This document shows, piece after piece, positions 1 through 7,824 of a stretch of 64,000 bases of DNA. The position numbers and the translations under genes were made by a program. The notes beneath the pieces were generated by a model. That model saw only the letters and a list, made by a program, of their open reading frames with translations. It did no database searches and was not told the DNA's origin. Source of the DNA: Diaphorobacter sp. HDW4A (GTDB lineage Bacteria; Pseudomonadota; Gammaproteobacteria; Burkholderiales; Burkholderiaceae_C); assembly GCF_011305995.1 (NCBI RefSeq), contig NZ_CP049910.1, positions 1,798,001 to 1,862,000 on the forward strand, read 5' to 3'. Numbering within the stretch: position 1 is the stretch's first letter; the number at the start of each line of letters is the position of its first letter.

Positions 1-1862
1 ACCATCTGGGCGGATGCGGGATTGGTACCGTGCGCGCTGCTCGGGATCAGACAGACGTTGCGGTGCGCGTCGCCGCGCGACTCGTGCCAGCCCTTGATCG
101 CCAGCAGACCGGCGTATTCGCCCTGGCTGCCCGCGTTGGGCTGCAGGCTCACGCCCGCGTAGCCGGTGGCCTGGCAGAGCCAGTCGCGCAGTTGCTGATC
201 AAGCTCGATGTAGCCCGCGAGCTGGTCGCGCGGCGCGAACGGGTGCATGTTCGCGAACTCGGGCCAGGTGATCGGGATCATCTCGCTGGTCGCGTTCAGC
301 TTCATCGTGCAGGAGCCGAGCGGGATCATCGAACGATCCAGCGCCAGATCCTTGTCCGATAGGCCGCGAAGGTAGCGCAGCATGCCGGTTTCGGAGTGGT
401 GCGTGTTGAACACCGGGTGCGTGAGGAAGCCACTCGTGCGCTCCGCAAACGCGGGGATCAGCGACGGCGCGCCTTCGTCCATTGCTTCGATGGTCGGCAG
501 TGCCTTGCCTTCACCCGCGAAGATGGCCCAGACCAGTTCCACATCGGCGCGCGTAGTGGTTTCGTCGAGCGAGATGCAGATGTATTCGTCCCACGCCTTG
601 CGCAGGTTGGCGCCCTTGGTGACGGCGCGCGCGATGACCGCGTCGGTCTCTCCTTGGGTGTGTAGGCTCAGGGTGTCGAAGGCCGTGTCATGGTGCTTGG
701 CGGTGTAGCCCAGCTTGGCGAGGCCACGGCTGAGGATGGCCGTGAAGCGGGCCACGCGGCGTGCGATGCGCGTAAGGCCTTCGGGGCCGTGGTAGACAGC
801 GTACATGCTGGCGATTACCGCTGGCAGCACCTGCGCGGTGCAGATGTTCGACGTGGCCTTTTCGCGGCGGATGTGCTGTTCGCGGGTCTGCAGCGCGAGG
901 CGATAGGCAGGCTTTCCGTGCACATCGACGCTCACCCCCACCAAACGACCTGGCAGCGAGCGCTTGTACTCATCGCGACAGGCCATGAAACCGGCGTGCG
1001 GGCCACCAGCGCCCATCGGCATGCCAAAGCGCTGGGTGGAGCCGACGACGATGTCCACATTCCACTCACCGGGCGGGGTGAGCAGGGTGAGGGCGAGCAG
1101 GTCGGTCGCGACGATGGCGGCGGCCTGTTTGGCGTGGATGGCTTCGACGTCGGCCTTCCAGTTTGCGATCCAGCCGCTTGACGCAGGGTACTGGATCAGC
1201 ACGGCGAAGAAGTCACCGGCCAGCAGCGTTTCCCATTCGTCCTTGGAATTGGCGATCTTCACGTCAATGCCGAGCGGCTTGGCGCGGGTCTGCACGACTT
1301 CGATGGTCTGCGGATGCGCGTCACCGGCGACGACGAAGGTGTTGCTCTTGGACTTGACCGAGCGCTTGGCCAGCGTCATTGCTTCGGCGGCGGCGGTGGC
1401 TTCGTCGAGCATCGACGCGTTGGCGATTGGCATGCCAGTCAGGTCGCAGACCATGGTCTGGAAGTTGACCAGCGCTTCCATGCGGCCCTGCGAGATTTCG
1501 GCCTGATATGGCGTGTAGGCCGTGTACCAGGCGGGGTTCTCCAGCACATTGCGCAGGATGACGCCGGGCGTCAGCGTGCCGTAGTAGCCCTGACCGATGA
1601 AGCTCTTGAGAACCTTGTTCTTTGATGCAACGGCCTTGAGCTCCGCGAGGGCGCTGGCTTCGGTGATGGCGGCGGGAATGTCCATCGGCTTGGCGCGTGC
1701 GATGGAGCGCGGGACGATGGAATCGATCAGCGCCGAGCGCGAGGCTTCTCCGATCACGGAGAGCATGTGGGCTTCGTCGGAGGGGCTGACGCCAATGTGG
1801 CGCGGTTGGAATTCGGTGGCGTTTTCCAGCGCGGAGAGGGGGAGTGCGGCGGGCATTTGCAT
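1..1862 (-). CDS. gcvP: Glycine dehydrogenase (decarboxylating), P-protein, 3' part outside window
   Basis: P-protein of the glycine cleavage system: PLP-dependent decarboxylation of glycine and transfer of the aminomethyl group to the lipoyl arm of GcvH. The frame runs from ATG at 1862 off the left edge, so about 620 of the usual ~955 residues are present. Visible motifs include FIGQGYYGT (about residues 88-96), [12 protein letters not shown], and [12 protein letters not shown] at the edge, which lies shortly before the PLP-lysine region; that lysine is therefore outside the window. It is the last gene of the minus-strand gcvT-gcvH-gcvP operon, 73 bp after gcvH, with a terminator-like hairpin in the gap. 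Family assignment is secure; the missing end is only a window effect. Confidence 0.97.
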   Translation of the reverse strand, partial: MQMPAALPLSALENATEFQPRHIGVSPSDEAHMLSVIGEASRSALIDSIVPRSIARAKPMDIPAAITEASALAELKAVASKNKVLKSFIGQGYYGTLTPGVILRNVLENPAWYTAYTPYQAEISQGRMEALVNFQTMVCDLTGMPIANASMLDEATAAAEAMTLAKRSVKSKSNTFVVAGDAHPQTIEVVQTRAKPLGIDVKIANSKDEWETLLAGDFFAVLIQYPASSGWIANWKADVEAIHAKQAAAIVATDLLALTLLTPPGEWNVDIVVGSTQRFGMPMGAGGPHAGFMACRDEYKRSLPGRLVGVSVDVHGKPAYRLALQTREQHIRREKATSNICTAQVLPAVIASMYAVYHGPEGLTRIARRVARFTAILSRGLAKLGYTAKHHDTAFDTLSLHTQGETDAVIARAVTKGANLRKAWDEYICISLDETTTRADVELVWAIFAGEGKALPTIEAMDEGAPSLIPAFAERTSGFLTHPVFNTHHSETGMLRYLRGLSDKDLALDRSMIPLGSCTMKLNATSEMIPITWPEFANMHPFAPRDQLAGYIELDQQLRDWLCQATGYAGVSLQPNAGSQGEYAGLLAIKGWHESRGDAHRNVCLIPSSAHGTNPASAQM

Positions 1863-1880
1863 GGAGGGACCAGTCTCAAA

Positions 1881-1925
1881 AGCAAAAATGGCCGCGCCTT
1901 CGCAACATGGCGACAAGGCGCGGCC
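1881..1925 (-). terminator. Terminator-like hairpin between gcvH and gcvP
   Basis: A perfect 11-bp inverted repeat (GGCCGCGCCTT at 1890-1900, AAGGCGCGGCC at 1915-1925) with a 14-nt loop. Read on the minus strand the stem is followed by ATTTTTGCTTTT. It starts about 10 nt after the gcvH stop codon. The form is that of an intrinsic terminator, but gcvP continues on the same strand, so it more likely acts as a partial terminator or mRNA 3'-end protector. The function is inferred. Confidence 0.6.
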
Positions 1926-1935
1926 GTGGACTACA

Positions 1936-2310
1936 TCAGGCGTTTGCGGCGAACGAGTTGTAGCTCGTTTCGTCCATCAGTTCGCCCAGTTGAGCGGGCT
2001 CGCTCAACTTGACCTTGAAGAACCAGCCAGCACCCAGTGGGTCGCTGTTGGCAAGCGATGGATCATTGCGCAGCTCTTCGTTGACTTCCACGATCTCGCC
2101 GGAGACGGGCATGTACACATCGGCAGCGGCCTTCACGGATTCGACGACACCGGCGACTTCGCCTTGGGCGAAGGTCTTGCCGACTTCGGGCAGGTCGACG
2201 AACACCACGTCGCCCAGCGCGTCCTGCGCGTGCACGGTGATGCCGACGACGGCGGCATTGGCGTCAGCGCTGTTGATCCATTCGTGGTCTTTGGAAAAGT
2301 GGATGCTCAT
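1936..2310 (-). CDS. gcvH: Glycine cleavage system H protein
   Basis: Lipoyl carrier protein of the glycine cleavage system, 124 aa, shuttling the aminomethyl group from GcvP to GcvT. The start [11 protein letters not shown] is typical of the family. The lipoylation motif is [12 protein letters not shown], with the modified lysine at residue 60, followed by the usual [11 protein letters not shown] segment. ATG at 2310 is preferred over an upstream in-frame ATG because it gives the family N-terminus and has a GGAG ribosome-binding site just upstream. It lies between gcvT (125 bp upstream) and gcvP. Confidence 0.97.
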   Translation of the reverse strand: MSIHFSKDHEWINSADANAAVVGITVHAQDALGDVVFVDLPEVGKTFAQGEVAGVVESVKAAADVYMPVSGEIVEVNEELRNDPSLANSDPLGAGWFFKVKLSEPAQLGELMDETSYNSFAANA

Positions 2311-2434
2311 GGGTGCTCCGGGAGAAAGGTTTGAAAACGGGGTTCGAGATTGGTCAGCACGCAATGTAGCCGGGAATTGAGGCGGAATTGCGAACCGACG
2401 CTGTCTGGCAGGCGATCAACGGCAACTGCCGTGA

Positions 2435-3571
2435 TCAGCCGCGGAAGTAGTTGGTGGGCACAAACGGCGTGGCGCTCACCACCATCGGCACCTGTTTGCC
2501 GCGCACGATGGCGAACAGCTCGGTGCCGTTGGCCGCGTATTCGGGGCTCACATAGGCCAGCGCGACGGGCTGGTTCAGCGTGGGGCTCAGCAGGCCGCTG
2601 GTGATATGGCCGATCTTCACGCCTTCGGCGTTCTGCAACTCGGCGGGCTCACGCACCGGAATGCGTTCCTTGGCGATCAGACCGACGCGCTTTTGCGCGA
2701 GTGAGCCGGGCTGGTCGATCTGAGAGAGGATTCTGGTCGCGCCGGGAAAGCCGCCCGCGCGCTCGCCGCCGGTGCGGCGCACCTTTTGGATCGCCCAGTT
2801 CAGCGTGGCCTCGGGTGGCGTGGTGGTGGTGTCGATATCGTTGCCGTAGAGGCACAGACCAGCTTCGAGGCGCAGCGAGTTGCGTGCGCCGAGGCCTACG
2901 GGCTTCACTTCTTCCTGCTGGAGCAGGGCGCGGGCGAATTCATCGGCGCGGCTCTCATGTACCGAAATCTCGAAGCCGTCCTCGCCCGTGTAGCCGCTGC
3001 GGGTGATGAACAGGTCGGCGCCGTTCCAGTTGAATTCGCCGCCGGTCATGAACACCAGTTTTTCCACCCCGGGCACGAGGCGCGATAGCACGGAAACTGC
3101 CTTTGGGCCCTGCAGCGCGAGCAGGCCGCGTTCGGGCATGGGGATGACTTCGCAGCGCGAGCCGATGCGTTCGATGATGTGCGCGATGTCGCCGACCTTG
3201 CAGGCACCGTTGACGATCACGAAGAGGTCCTTGCCACGGTTCACGAACATCAGGTCGTCGATGATGCCGCCGTCGTCATTGAGCAGCAGGCCGTAGCGCT
3301 GCTTGCCCACGCCGAGGCCGATCACGTCAACGGGCATCAGGGTTTCGAACGCGGCGGCCGCATCCGCGCCGACCAGGCGCAGCTGACCCATGTGGGAAAC
3401 GTCGAATAGGCCAGCTGCGCTGCGGGTGTGGCTGTGCTCGGCCATCAGGCCAGCGGGGTACTGCACCGGCATCGAGTAACCGGCGAAAGGCACCATCTTG
3501 GCGCCAAGTTCAATGTGCAGTGCGTTGAGTGGAGTCGTGAGCAGGGGCGTGGCGGGTGAGGGCGCGGACAT
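2435..3571 (-). CDS. gcvT: Aminomethyltransferase (glycine cleavage T protein)
   Basis: T-protein, 378 aa: transfers the methylene carbon from the aminomethyl-lipoyl arm of GcvH to tetrahydrofolate, releasing ammonia. N-terminal TPLNALHIELGAKMVPFAGY and MPVQYPAGLMAEHSHTR are characteristic, as are FDVSHMGQ, RSGYTGEDGFEISV and the C-terminal beta-barrel ending FVPTNYFRG. The start MSAPSPATPLL at ATG 3571 follows a TTGGAG-like ribosome-binding site; a start seven codons upstream is less likely. First gene of the gcvTHP operon; its leader carries a tandem glycine riboswitch, so expression should respond to glycine. Confidence 0.97.
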   Translation of the reverse strand: MSAPSPATPLLTTPLNALHIELGAKMVPFAGYSMPVQYPAGLMAEHSHTRSAAGLFDVSHMGQLRLVGADAAAAFETLMPVDVIGLGVGKQRYGLLLNDDGGIIDDLMFVNRGKDLFVIVNGACKVGDIAHIIERIGSRCEVIPMPERGLLALQGPKAVSVLSRLVPGVEKLVFMTGGEFNWNGADLFITRSGYTGEDGFEISVHESRADEFARALLQQEEVKPVGLGARNSLRLEAGLCLYGNDIDTTTTPPEATLNWAIQKVRRTGGERAGGFPGATRILSQIDQPGSLAQKRVGLIAKERIPVREPAELQNAEGVKIGHITSGLLSPTLNQPVALAYVSPEYAANGTELFAIVRGKQVPMVVSATPFVPTNYFRG

Positions 3572-3601
3572 GTTTTTCAAACTCCAAGGCAAATGATCCG
3601 G

Positions 3602-3627
3602 ACGACCGACGCCATGACGTCGATCGT
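3602..3627 (-). promoter_or_regulatory. Stem in expression platform between riboswitch and gcvT
   Basis: On the minus strand ACGATCGACG, a 6-nt loop, then CGTCGGTCGT form a 10-bp stem with one G-U pair. It sits directly downstream of the second glycine aptamer and about 30 nt before the gcvT start. No U-tract follows, so this is not a standard terminator. It may be the switching helix that controls translation or readthrough; that role is inferred. Confidence 0.45.
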
Positions 3628-3633
3628 GGTTTT

Positions 3634-3860
3634 GCCCTGCTGTCCGCTTTACCTGAGAGATTCATCGCGCGTCTGAAACGCTGCGATTTGCTCCTTCGGT
3701 GGATCGGTACGCGTTGTACGGATCTCTCTCCAGCTGGGGGAACGCCCGCATCACTGCGGGCGGCTGCCAGTCCTTTTGCCTGAGCGTTCGGTGTCTGCCT
3801 GCGCCTTCGGCGGCCGCGCTGAGGAAGCTTTTATGGGCTCCCGGCGACTCTCTCCTGACA
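3634..3860 (-). promoter_or_regulatory. Tandem glycine riboswitch upstream of gcvT
   Basis: Two consecutive glycine aptamers on the minus strand. Aptamer 1 (about 3860-3765) begins CAGGAGAGAGTCGCC, has GCCGCCGAAGGCGCA in the middle and ends CTCAGGCAAAAGGACTGG. Aptamer 2 (about 3735-3634) begins CTGGAGAGAG, contains CACCGAAGGAGCAA and ends CTCTCAGGTAAAGCGGACAG. These are the conserved blocks of the gcvT-type glycine riboswitch family, known to activate gcvTHP in proteobacteria when glycine is high. The location immediately upstream of gcvT agrees with this. Confidence 0.95.
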
Positions 3861-3901
3861 AGCCGCACATTATAGCTGCGAGTGATCTGGTATTTGGCGA
3901 T

Positions 3902-5194
3902 TCATTTGAAACCCAGCATGCGCGGCAGCCAGGTGCTGAGCGCGGGAACGAACGTGAGGATCACCAGCACCACCGCATGGGCCCAGAGAAATGGCACCAG
4001 TTCCTTGACCAGCGCGCTCATCGGCACCTTGGAGACGTTGCAGGTCACGAACAACAGCCCGCCGACCGGCGGCGTGATCATGCCGAGCGTGAGGTTGAAG
4101 ATCACGATCATCGCGAAATGCACCGGATCGACGCCGAGCTTGAGAGCCACCGGCGCGAGAATCGGTGCGAGTACCATGACGCCTGGCAGCGGCTCGATGA
4201 AGATGCCGAACAGCAGCAGAAAGATGTTCACGAGGATGAGGAACATCCACGGCGAGAGATTCATGCTGACCAGCCACTCCGCCATTTGTTGCGGAATGCC
4301 CTCGATGGTGAGCACCCAGGCGAACGAAGCGGAGAGCCCGATGATGATCAGCACCGAAGCAGAAAGCAGGGCGGAGCGCGACAGGATCTCCGGCAGCGCC
4401 TTCCACTGCAGCGTGCGGTAGACGAACTTGCCGCAGATGAGCGCGTAGAACACCGCCACCACCGAGGCCTCGGTCGGCGTGAACCATCCGGCACGCATGC
4501 CGCCGAGAATTACCACCGGCAGCAAAATGGCGGGCAGGGCCTTCCAGGTGGTGATCAGAATCTCTCGGAGTGGCGGCGTTTGTCCGTCTCCCTTGTAGTT
4601 GCGCTTCTTGGAGACGTAGTAGTTGACCACGCACATCGCAATCGCGATCAGGATGCCCGGCAGAATGCCCGCCACGAACAGCGTGGCCACCGAGACGGTT
4701 TCGTCCTGCAGCGCGTAGATGATCATCGTGATCGACGGCGGAATGATCGGGCCGACGATGGCGGTCGACGCAGTGAGCGCCGCCGCGTAGGATCGATCGT
4801 AGCCCGCCTTGTCCATCATCTTGATGAGCATCGAGCCCGGCCCCGCCGCATCGGCCAGCGCCGAGCCCGAAATCCCGGAGAAGAAGGTCAGCGACACCAC
4901 ATTGGTATAGCCCAGCCCGCCCCGACGGTGCCCGACGAACTGGCCCGCAAAGCGCAGCAGCACCTCGGTGAGCGAGCCGCCGCTCATGAGTTCTGCTGCC
5001 AGAATGAAGAACGGCACGGCCATCAGCGGAAAGCTGTCGATGCCGGTGAAGGTCTCCTTGAGCAGCACCATCAGCGGATAGTTCTCTGCGAGGATCAGCG
5101 TCGTGGCGGTCGAGAGCCCGAGCGCGAAGGCCACGGGCACGCCGATGGCGAGATAGATGCAGGCGGAGAGGATGAGAACGAGGCTGGCGTCCAT
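3902..5194 (-). CDS. dctM: TRAP transporter large permease (DctM family)
   Basis: 430-aa integral membrane subunit of a tripartite ATP-independent periplasmic transporter, carrying the sodium-coupled translocation pathway (about 12 TM segments). Typical signatures are IGVPVAFALGLS near the N-terminus, MAVPFFILAAELMSGG, SLTFFSGISGSALADAAG, ASTAIVGPIIPPSITMIIY and the C-terminal NLTLGMITPPVGGLLF. The length is normal. It is encoded directly after dctQ (15 bp gap) and is the last gene of a minus-strand dctP-dctQ-dctM operon. The substrate is probably a carboxylate, but the permease sequence does not identify it. Confidence 0.95.
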   Translation of the reverse strand: MDASLVLILSACIYLAIGVPVAFALGLSTATTLILAENYPLMVLLKETFTGIDSFPLMAVPFFILAAELMSGGSLTEVLLRFAGQFVGHRRGGLGYTNVVSLTFFSGISGSALADAAGPGSMLIKMMDKAGYDRSYAAALTASTAIVGPIIPPSITMIIYALQDETVSVATLFVAGILPGILIAIAMCVVNYYVSKKRNYKGDGQTPPLREILITTWKALPAILLPVVILGGMRAGWFTPTEASVVAVFYALICGKFVYRTLQWKALPEILSRSALLSASVLIIIGLSASFAWVLTIEGIPQQMAEWLVSMNLSPWMFLILVNIFLLLFGIFIEPLPGVMVLAPILAPVALKLGVDPVHFAMIVIFNLTLGMITPPVGGLLFVTCNVSKVPMSALVKELVPFLWAHAVVLVILTFVPALSTWLPRMLGFK

Positions 5195-5209
5195 GGGATG
5201 TCTCCGTGC

Positions 5210-5722
5210 TCAGAGCGACGCGGAGGCGGTCGCGTCGAAATGCGCGTCGGACGCGAACCGGCGCTCGAGGATGTAGCCCTTGACGATCAACAGAAAGTGT
5301 ACGACCAGCAGTACACCGCCAATCGGCATGGCGCTGTAGATGTAGGCAAACGGAATCTGCGTGACGGCGGTGAGCTGGAACATGGTGCGCTGCATGTAGA
5401 GCCAGCCGTACCAGATCATGAAGCCGAAGAACGCGAACAGCAGCGCCGCGACCACCACCCTGAGCGCGATGGCCGCGCCGCGCGGCAGGGCGTCCTGTAG
5501 GTTCTCGACGGCGATGTGGCCACCATAGCGCAGCACAGGGCCCGCGCCGAGGAACGTCAGCCAGATCATCATGTGGCGCGAGACTTCCTCGGCCCATTCG
5601 ATGGATTCATGGGTGGTGTAGCGCATCACCACGTTGGTGAAGATGATCACCGACATGGCGGCGAGCAGCAGTATCAGCACCCAGCGGTTGACCGCGAGAA
5701 AGAGTCGCTCGAAGATTTGCAC
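5210..5722 (-). CDS. dctQ: TRAP transporter small permease (DctQ family)
   Basis: Small four-TM subunit of the TRAP transporter, about 170 aa. Features are MSVIIFTNVVMRYTTHESIEWAEEVSRHMMIW (the conserved N-terminal helix region with the EE motif), FLGAGPVLRYGGHIAVE, and two C-terminal hydrophobic segments. The open frame extends upstream to about 5977, but that extension is translated repeat sequence and is not family-like. The best start is GTG at 5722 (protein begins VQIFERLFLAVNRW), although no strong ribosome-binding site is visible. Partner of dctM and dctP on the same strand. Confidence 0.88.
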   Translation of the reverse strand: MQIFERLFLAVNRWVLILLLAAMSVIIFTNVVMRYTTHESIEWAEEVSRHMMIWLTFLGAGPVLRYGGHIAVENLQDALPRGAAIALRVVVAALLFAFFGFMIWYGWLYMQRTMFQLTAVTQIPFAYIYSAMPIGGVLLVVHFLLIVKGYILERRFASDAHFDATASASL

Positions 5723-5823
5723 GATGGTCGGCCCATGGGGCGTTGGAGAGAAAGAGACAAAAAGAATGCCCGGCCGTTCCACACGGTGCCGAGCACGCTG
5801 CTGCGTCAGGTGGTCATGTCCTG

Positions 5824-5986
5824 AGAGCGTGGTTGCGCTCTCCACGCGGCCTTGCAGGCGCGGCCTCGGGGGATCTGCTGCGTTGCAAATCCTCGCAATA
5901 GCCCGAGCTATTGCTGCGGTTTGCGCCTTGCAGCCCATCCCGATCGGCATCCTGCAATCCTCGCGCCGAGATCGCAAACACGCTCT
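5824..5986. repeat. MITE/REP-like interspersed element, long copy
   Basis: 163-bp palindromic element between dctP and dctQ. It is bounded by an 8-bp terminal inverted repeat (AGAGCGTG at 5824-5831, CACGCTCT at 5979-5986) and carries GCGTGG...CCACGC near its left end and a long imperfect hairpin (GCAAATCC..GCAATAGC paired with GCTATTGC..GGTTTGC) in the middle. A second, internally shorter copy is at 40454-40548 in the same orientation. The right end overlaps the last base of the dctP stop codon. It has no coding capacity of its own. Confidence 0.85.
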
Positions 5987-6960
5987 TATTTCACGTCGAC
6001 GATGCGCTGGATGTTGGCTTCGCCAAACTCCTTGGAATAACCCGCGTAGGCGGGCTTGAGCGCCGCGCGGAAGGCATCGCCGTCGACCTTGCGGATCACT
6101 TTCATGCCGTCTTTCTCGAGCTGGGCGATGCCCTTGTCCTCATCCTCATTGACCTTGGCACGCTGAGCCGAGGAGGCTTTCTTCGCCGCGTCGGTGAAGA
6201 CCTTCCTGTCCGCGTCATTCAGCTTGTTCCACACCTTGGGCGAGAGCAGCAGCAGCGCGGGCGAGTAGACATGGCCGGTCAGCGAGAGATGGTTCTGCAC
6301 CTGCGCGAACTTGGCCGAGAGAATCACCGGAATCGGGTTTTCCTGACCGTCCACAGTGCCTTGCTGCAGCGCGCCGAACAGCTCGGGGAATGCCATCGGC
6401 GTGGGCAGGATGCCGAAGGTCTTGTAGCCGTCGATGTGCACCCGGTTTTCCATGGTGCGCATCTTCAGCCCTTTGGCATCGGCGGGCGTGACGATGTCGC
6501 GCTTGGAATTGGTCATGTGGCGAAAGCCATTTTCCGTCCAGGCCAGCGCGATGATGCCCTTGCTCGGGAACTTGGTGAGCAGGTCCTGCCCGATGGGGCC
6601 GTCCATTACCTTGCGCGCATGGTCGTAGTCGCGGAATAGGAAGGGGATGTCCACGATCTTGACTTCGGGTACGAAGTTGCCGACCGGGCCGGTGGAGGTG
6701 TTCACCAGATCCTGCGTGCCGAGCTGGATGGCCTCGATCTGCTCGCGCTCGCCGCCCAGCGCCGAGTTGGGGAAATACTGGCATTTAAAGCGAGCTTGCG
6801 TGTTCTTCTCGACCTCGTCGCAGAACACTTTGGAGCCCACACCGTAGTGCGAGTCGGGGGCGGTGGCATAGCCGATCTTGAGGATCTGGGGTGCGGCCGA
6901 GGCGGCGAACGCCGTGCCGAGAGCCAATCCGATTCCCAAAGCCATCTTGCTGAGCTGCAT
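5986..6960 (-). CDS. dctP: TRAP transporter periplasmic substrate-binding protein (DctP family)
   Basis: 324-aa periplasmic solute receptor. The N-terminus MQLSKMALGIGLALGTAFAASA is a Sec signal peptide with likely cleavage after AASA. The mature part has family landmarks: LKIGYATAPDSHYGVGS, FCQ-like FPNSALGGEREQIEAIQLG, VDIPFLFRDYDHA, KGLKMRTMENRVH (the arginine-containing carboxylate-binding segment), TPMAFPELFGALQQGTVDGQENP. It leads the dctP-dctQ-dctM operon; the repeat element separates it from dctQ. The substrate is likely an organic acid; the exact one is unknown. Confidence 0.95.
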   Translation of the reverse strand: MQLSKMALGIGLALGTAFAASAAPQILKIGYATAPDSHYGVGSKVFCDEVEKNTQARFKCQYFPNSALGGEREQIEAIQLGTQDLVNTSTGPVGNFVPEVKIVDIPFLFRDYDHARKVMDGPIGQDLLTKFPSKGIIALAWTENGFRHMTNSKRDIVTPADAKGLKMRTMENRVHIDGYKTFGILPTPMAFPELFGALQQGTVDGQENPIPVILSAKFAQVQNHLSLTGHVYSPALLLLSPKVWNKLNDADRKVFTDAAKKASSAQRAKVNEDEDKGIAQLEKDGMKVIRKVDGDAFRAALKPAYAGYSKEFGEANIQRIVDVK

Positions 6961-7315
6961 ATCGTTCGTTCCTCATCGGCTGCGCCGAAGTTGTCTCCAC
7001 ACCGGTTTGATTCGGCCACCCCGCAATGGAGAGGCCACCGTCCATTGTGTGCAAAGCGATACGCAGCGGAATTGGGGTTTTTCTGTGTTTGCAGTGATCA
7101 GACACACCAAAGCTCCCTGAGGCAGCGGTAACCACCCGGGAGCTGTGAAGGAGAGTGAAATGTCGGTAAACAGGCTCTGCTGGAAAGGGGCTTCGGTAAA
7201 AGTGTTTCGATGGAAGAAGTATGCGCCTGTGTCGCTCGAAGATGTTTTCGATTTTTTCTTGTGTTTGATATCTATTTGGAAAAATAATCTGCAAAGTCAA
7301 CTTTTGTAGAAAATT
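6961..7315. promoter_or_regulatory. Divergent intergenic region dctP / lrp
   Basis: 355-bp non-coding gap between divergent dctP and the AsnC/Lrp gene. It contains an inverted repeat AGCTCCC (7111-7117) / GGGAGCT (7138-7144) and an AT-rich stretch directly before the regulator gene (about 7245-7315), as is common for Lrp-type autoregulated promoters. No confident -35/-10 pair was assigned. Confidence 0.4.
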
Positions 7316-7780
7316 ATGCTTTTGGACTCCATGGATCGGAAAATTCTCGCGCGTCTTCAAGCGGATTCGCGTGCCAGCCTTCAGGAAATCGGCGCTGCGG
7401 TTGGTTTGAGCGCATCCCCATGCTGGGGGCGTATCAAGAAGATGGAGGAGGCCGGCGTGATCGAGGGCTACACCGTGCGCCTGAACCCGCAGGCGTTGGG
7501 CCTTGGCGATACCGTGCTGGTGCAGGTCACGCTTGACAGTCACTCCGACAACACACTTGAGAAGTTCGGCGAGGTGCTTGCGAGCATCCCCGAGATCGTC
7601 GAGGCGCATCTGGTGTCGGGTGACTACGACTATCTGCTGCGCGTGGTGGTCAAGGACACGCGCGACTACGAGCGGCTGCTGCGCGAGAAGCTCTATCGCA
7701 TCAAGGGCATACGCCACAGCCGCTCGAGCTTTGTGCTGCGGACGTTGAAGCGGGCGGATTTGCCGCTGGGCGTGGCCTGA
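7316..7780 (+). CDS. Lrp/AsnC family transcriptional regulator
   Basis: 154-aa feast/famine regulator. The N-terminal helix-turn-helix is visible as LDSMDRKILARLQADSRASLQEIGAAVGLSASPCWGRIKKMEEAGVIEGY, followed by the C-terminal RAM (ligand-binding) domain with GDYDYLLRVVVKDTRDYERLLREKL and the ending IRHSRSSFVLRTLKR. The ligand is likely an amino acid. It lies upstream of and convergent with lysP, so control of amino acid transport is plausible. Start ATG 7316 gives the normal family N-terminus. The precise regulon is not deducible. Confidence 0.93.
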   Translation: MLLDSMDRKILARLQADSRASLQEIGAAVGLSASPCWGRIKKMEEAGVIEGYTVRLNPQALGLGDTVLVQVTLDSHSDNTLEKFGEVLASIPEIVEAHLVSGDYDYLLRVVVKDTRDYERLLREKLYRIKGIRHSRSSFVLRTLKRADLPLGVA

Positions 7781-7824
7781 CGGGCCGACCTCGCTTGGGT
7801 GGGCCGCCAAGATGATCGCGCGCC

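Noticed and set aside
5723..5977. Extended N-terminus of DctQ through the repeat element
   Set aside because: The added residues are a translation of the repeat, also found next to the TauE-like gene, and give a protein longer than DctQ relatives.
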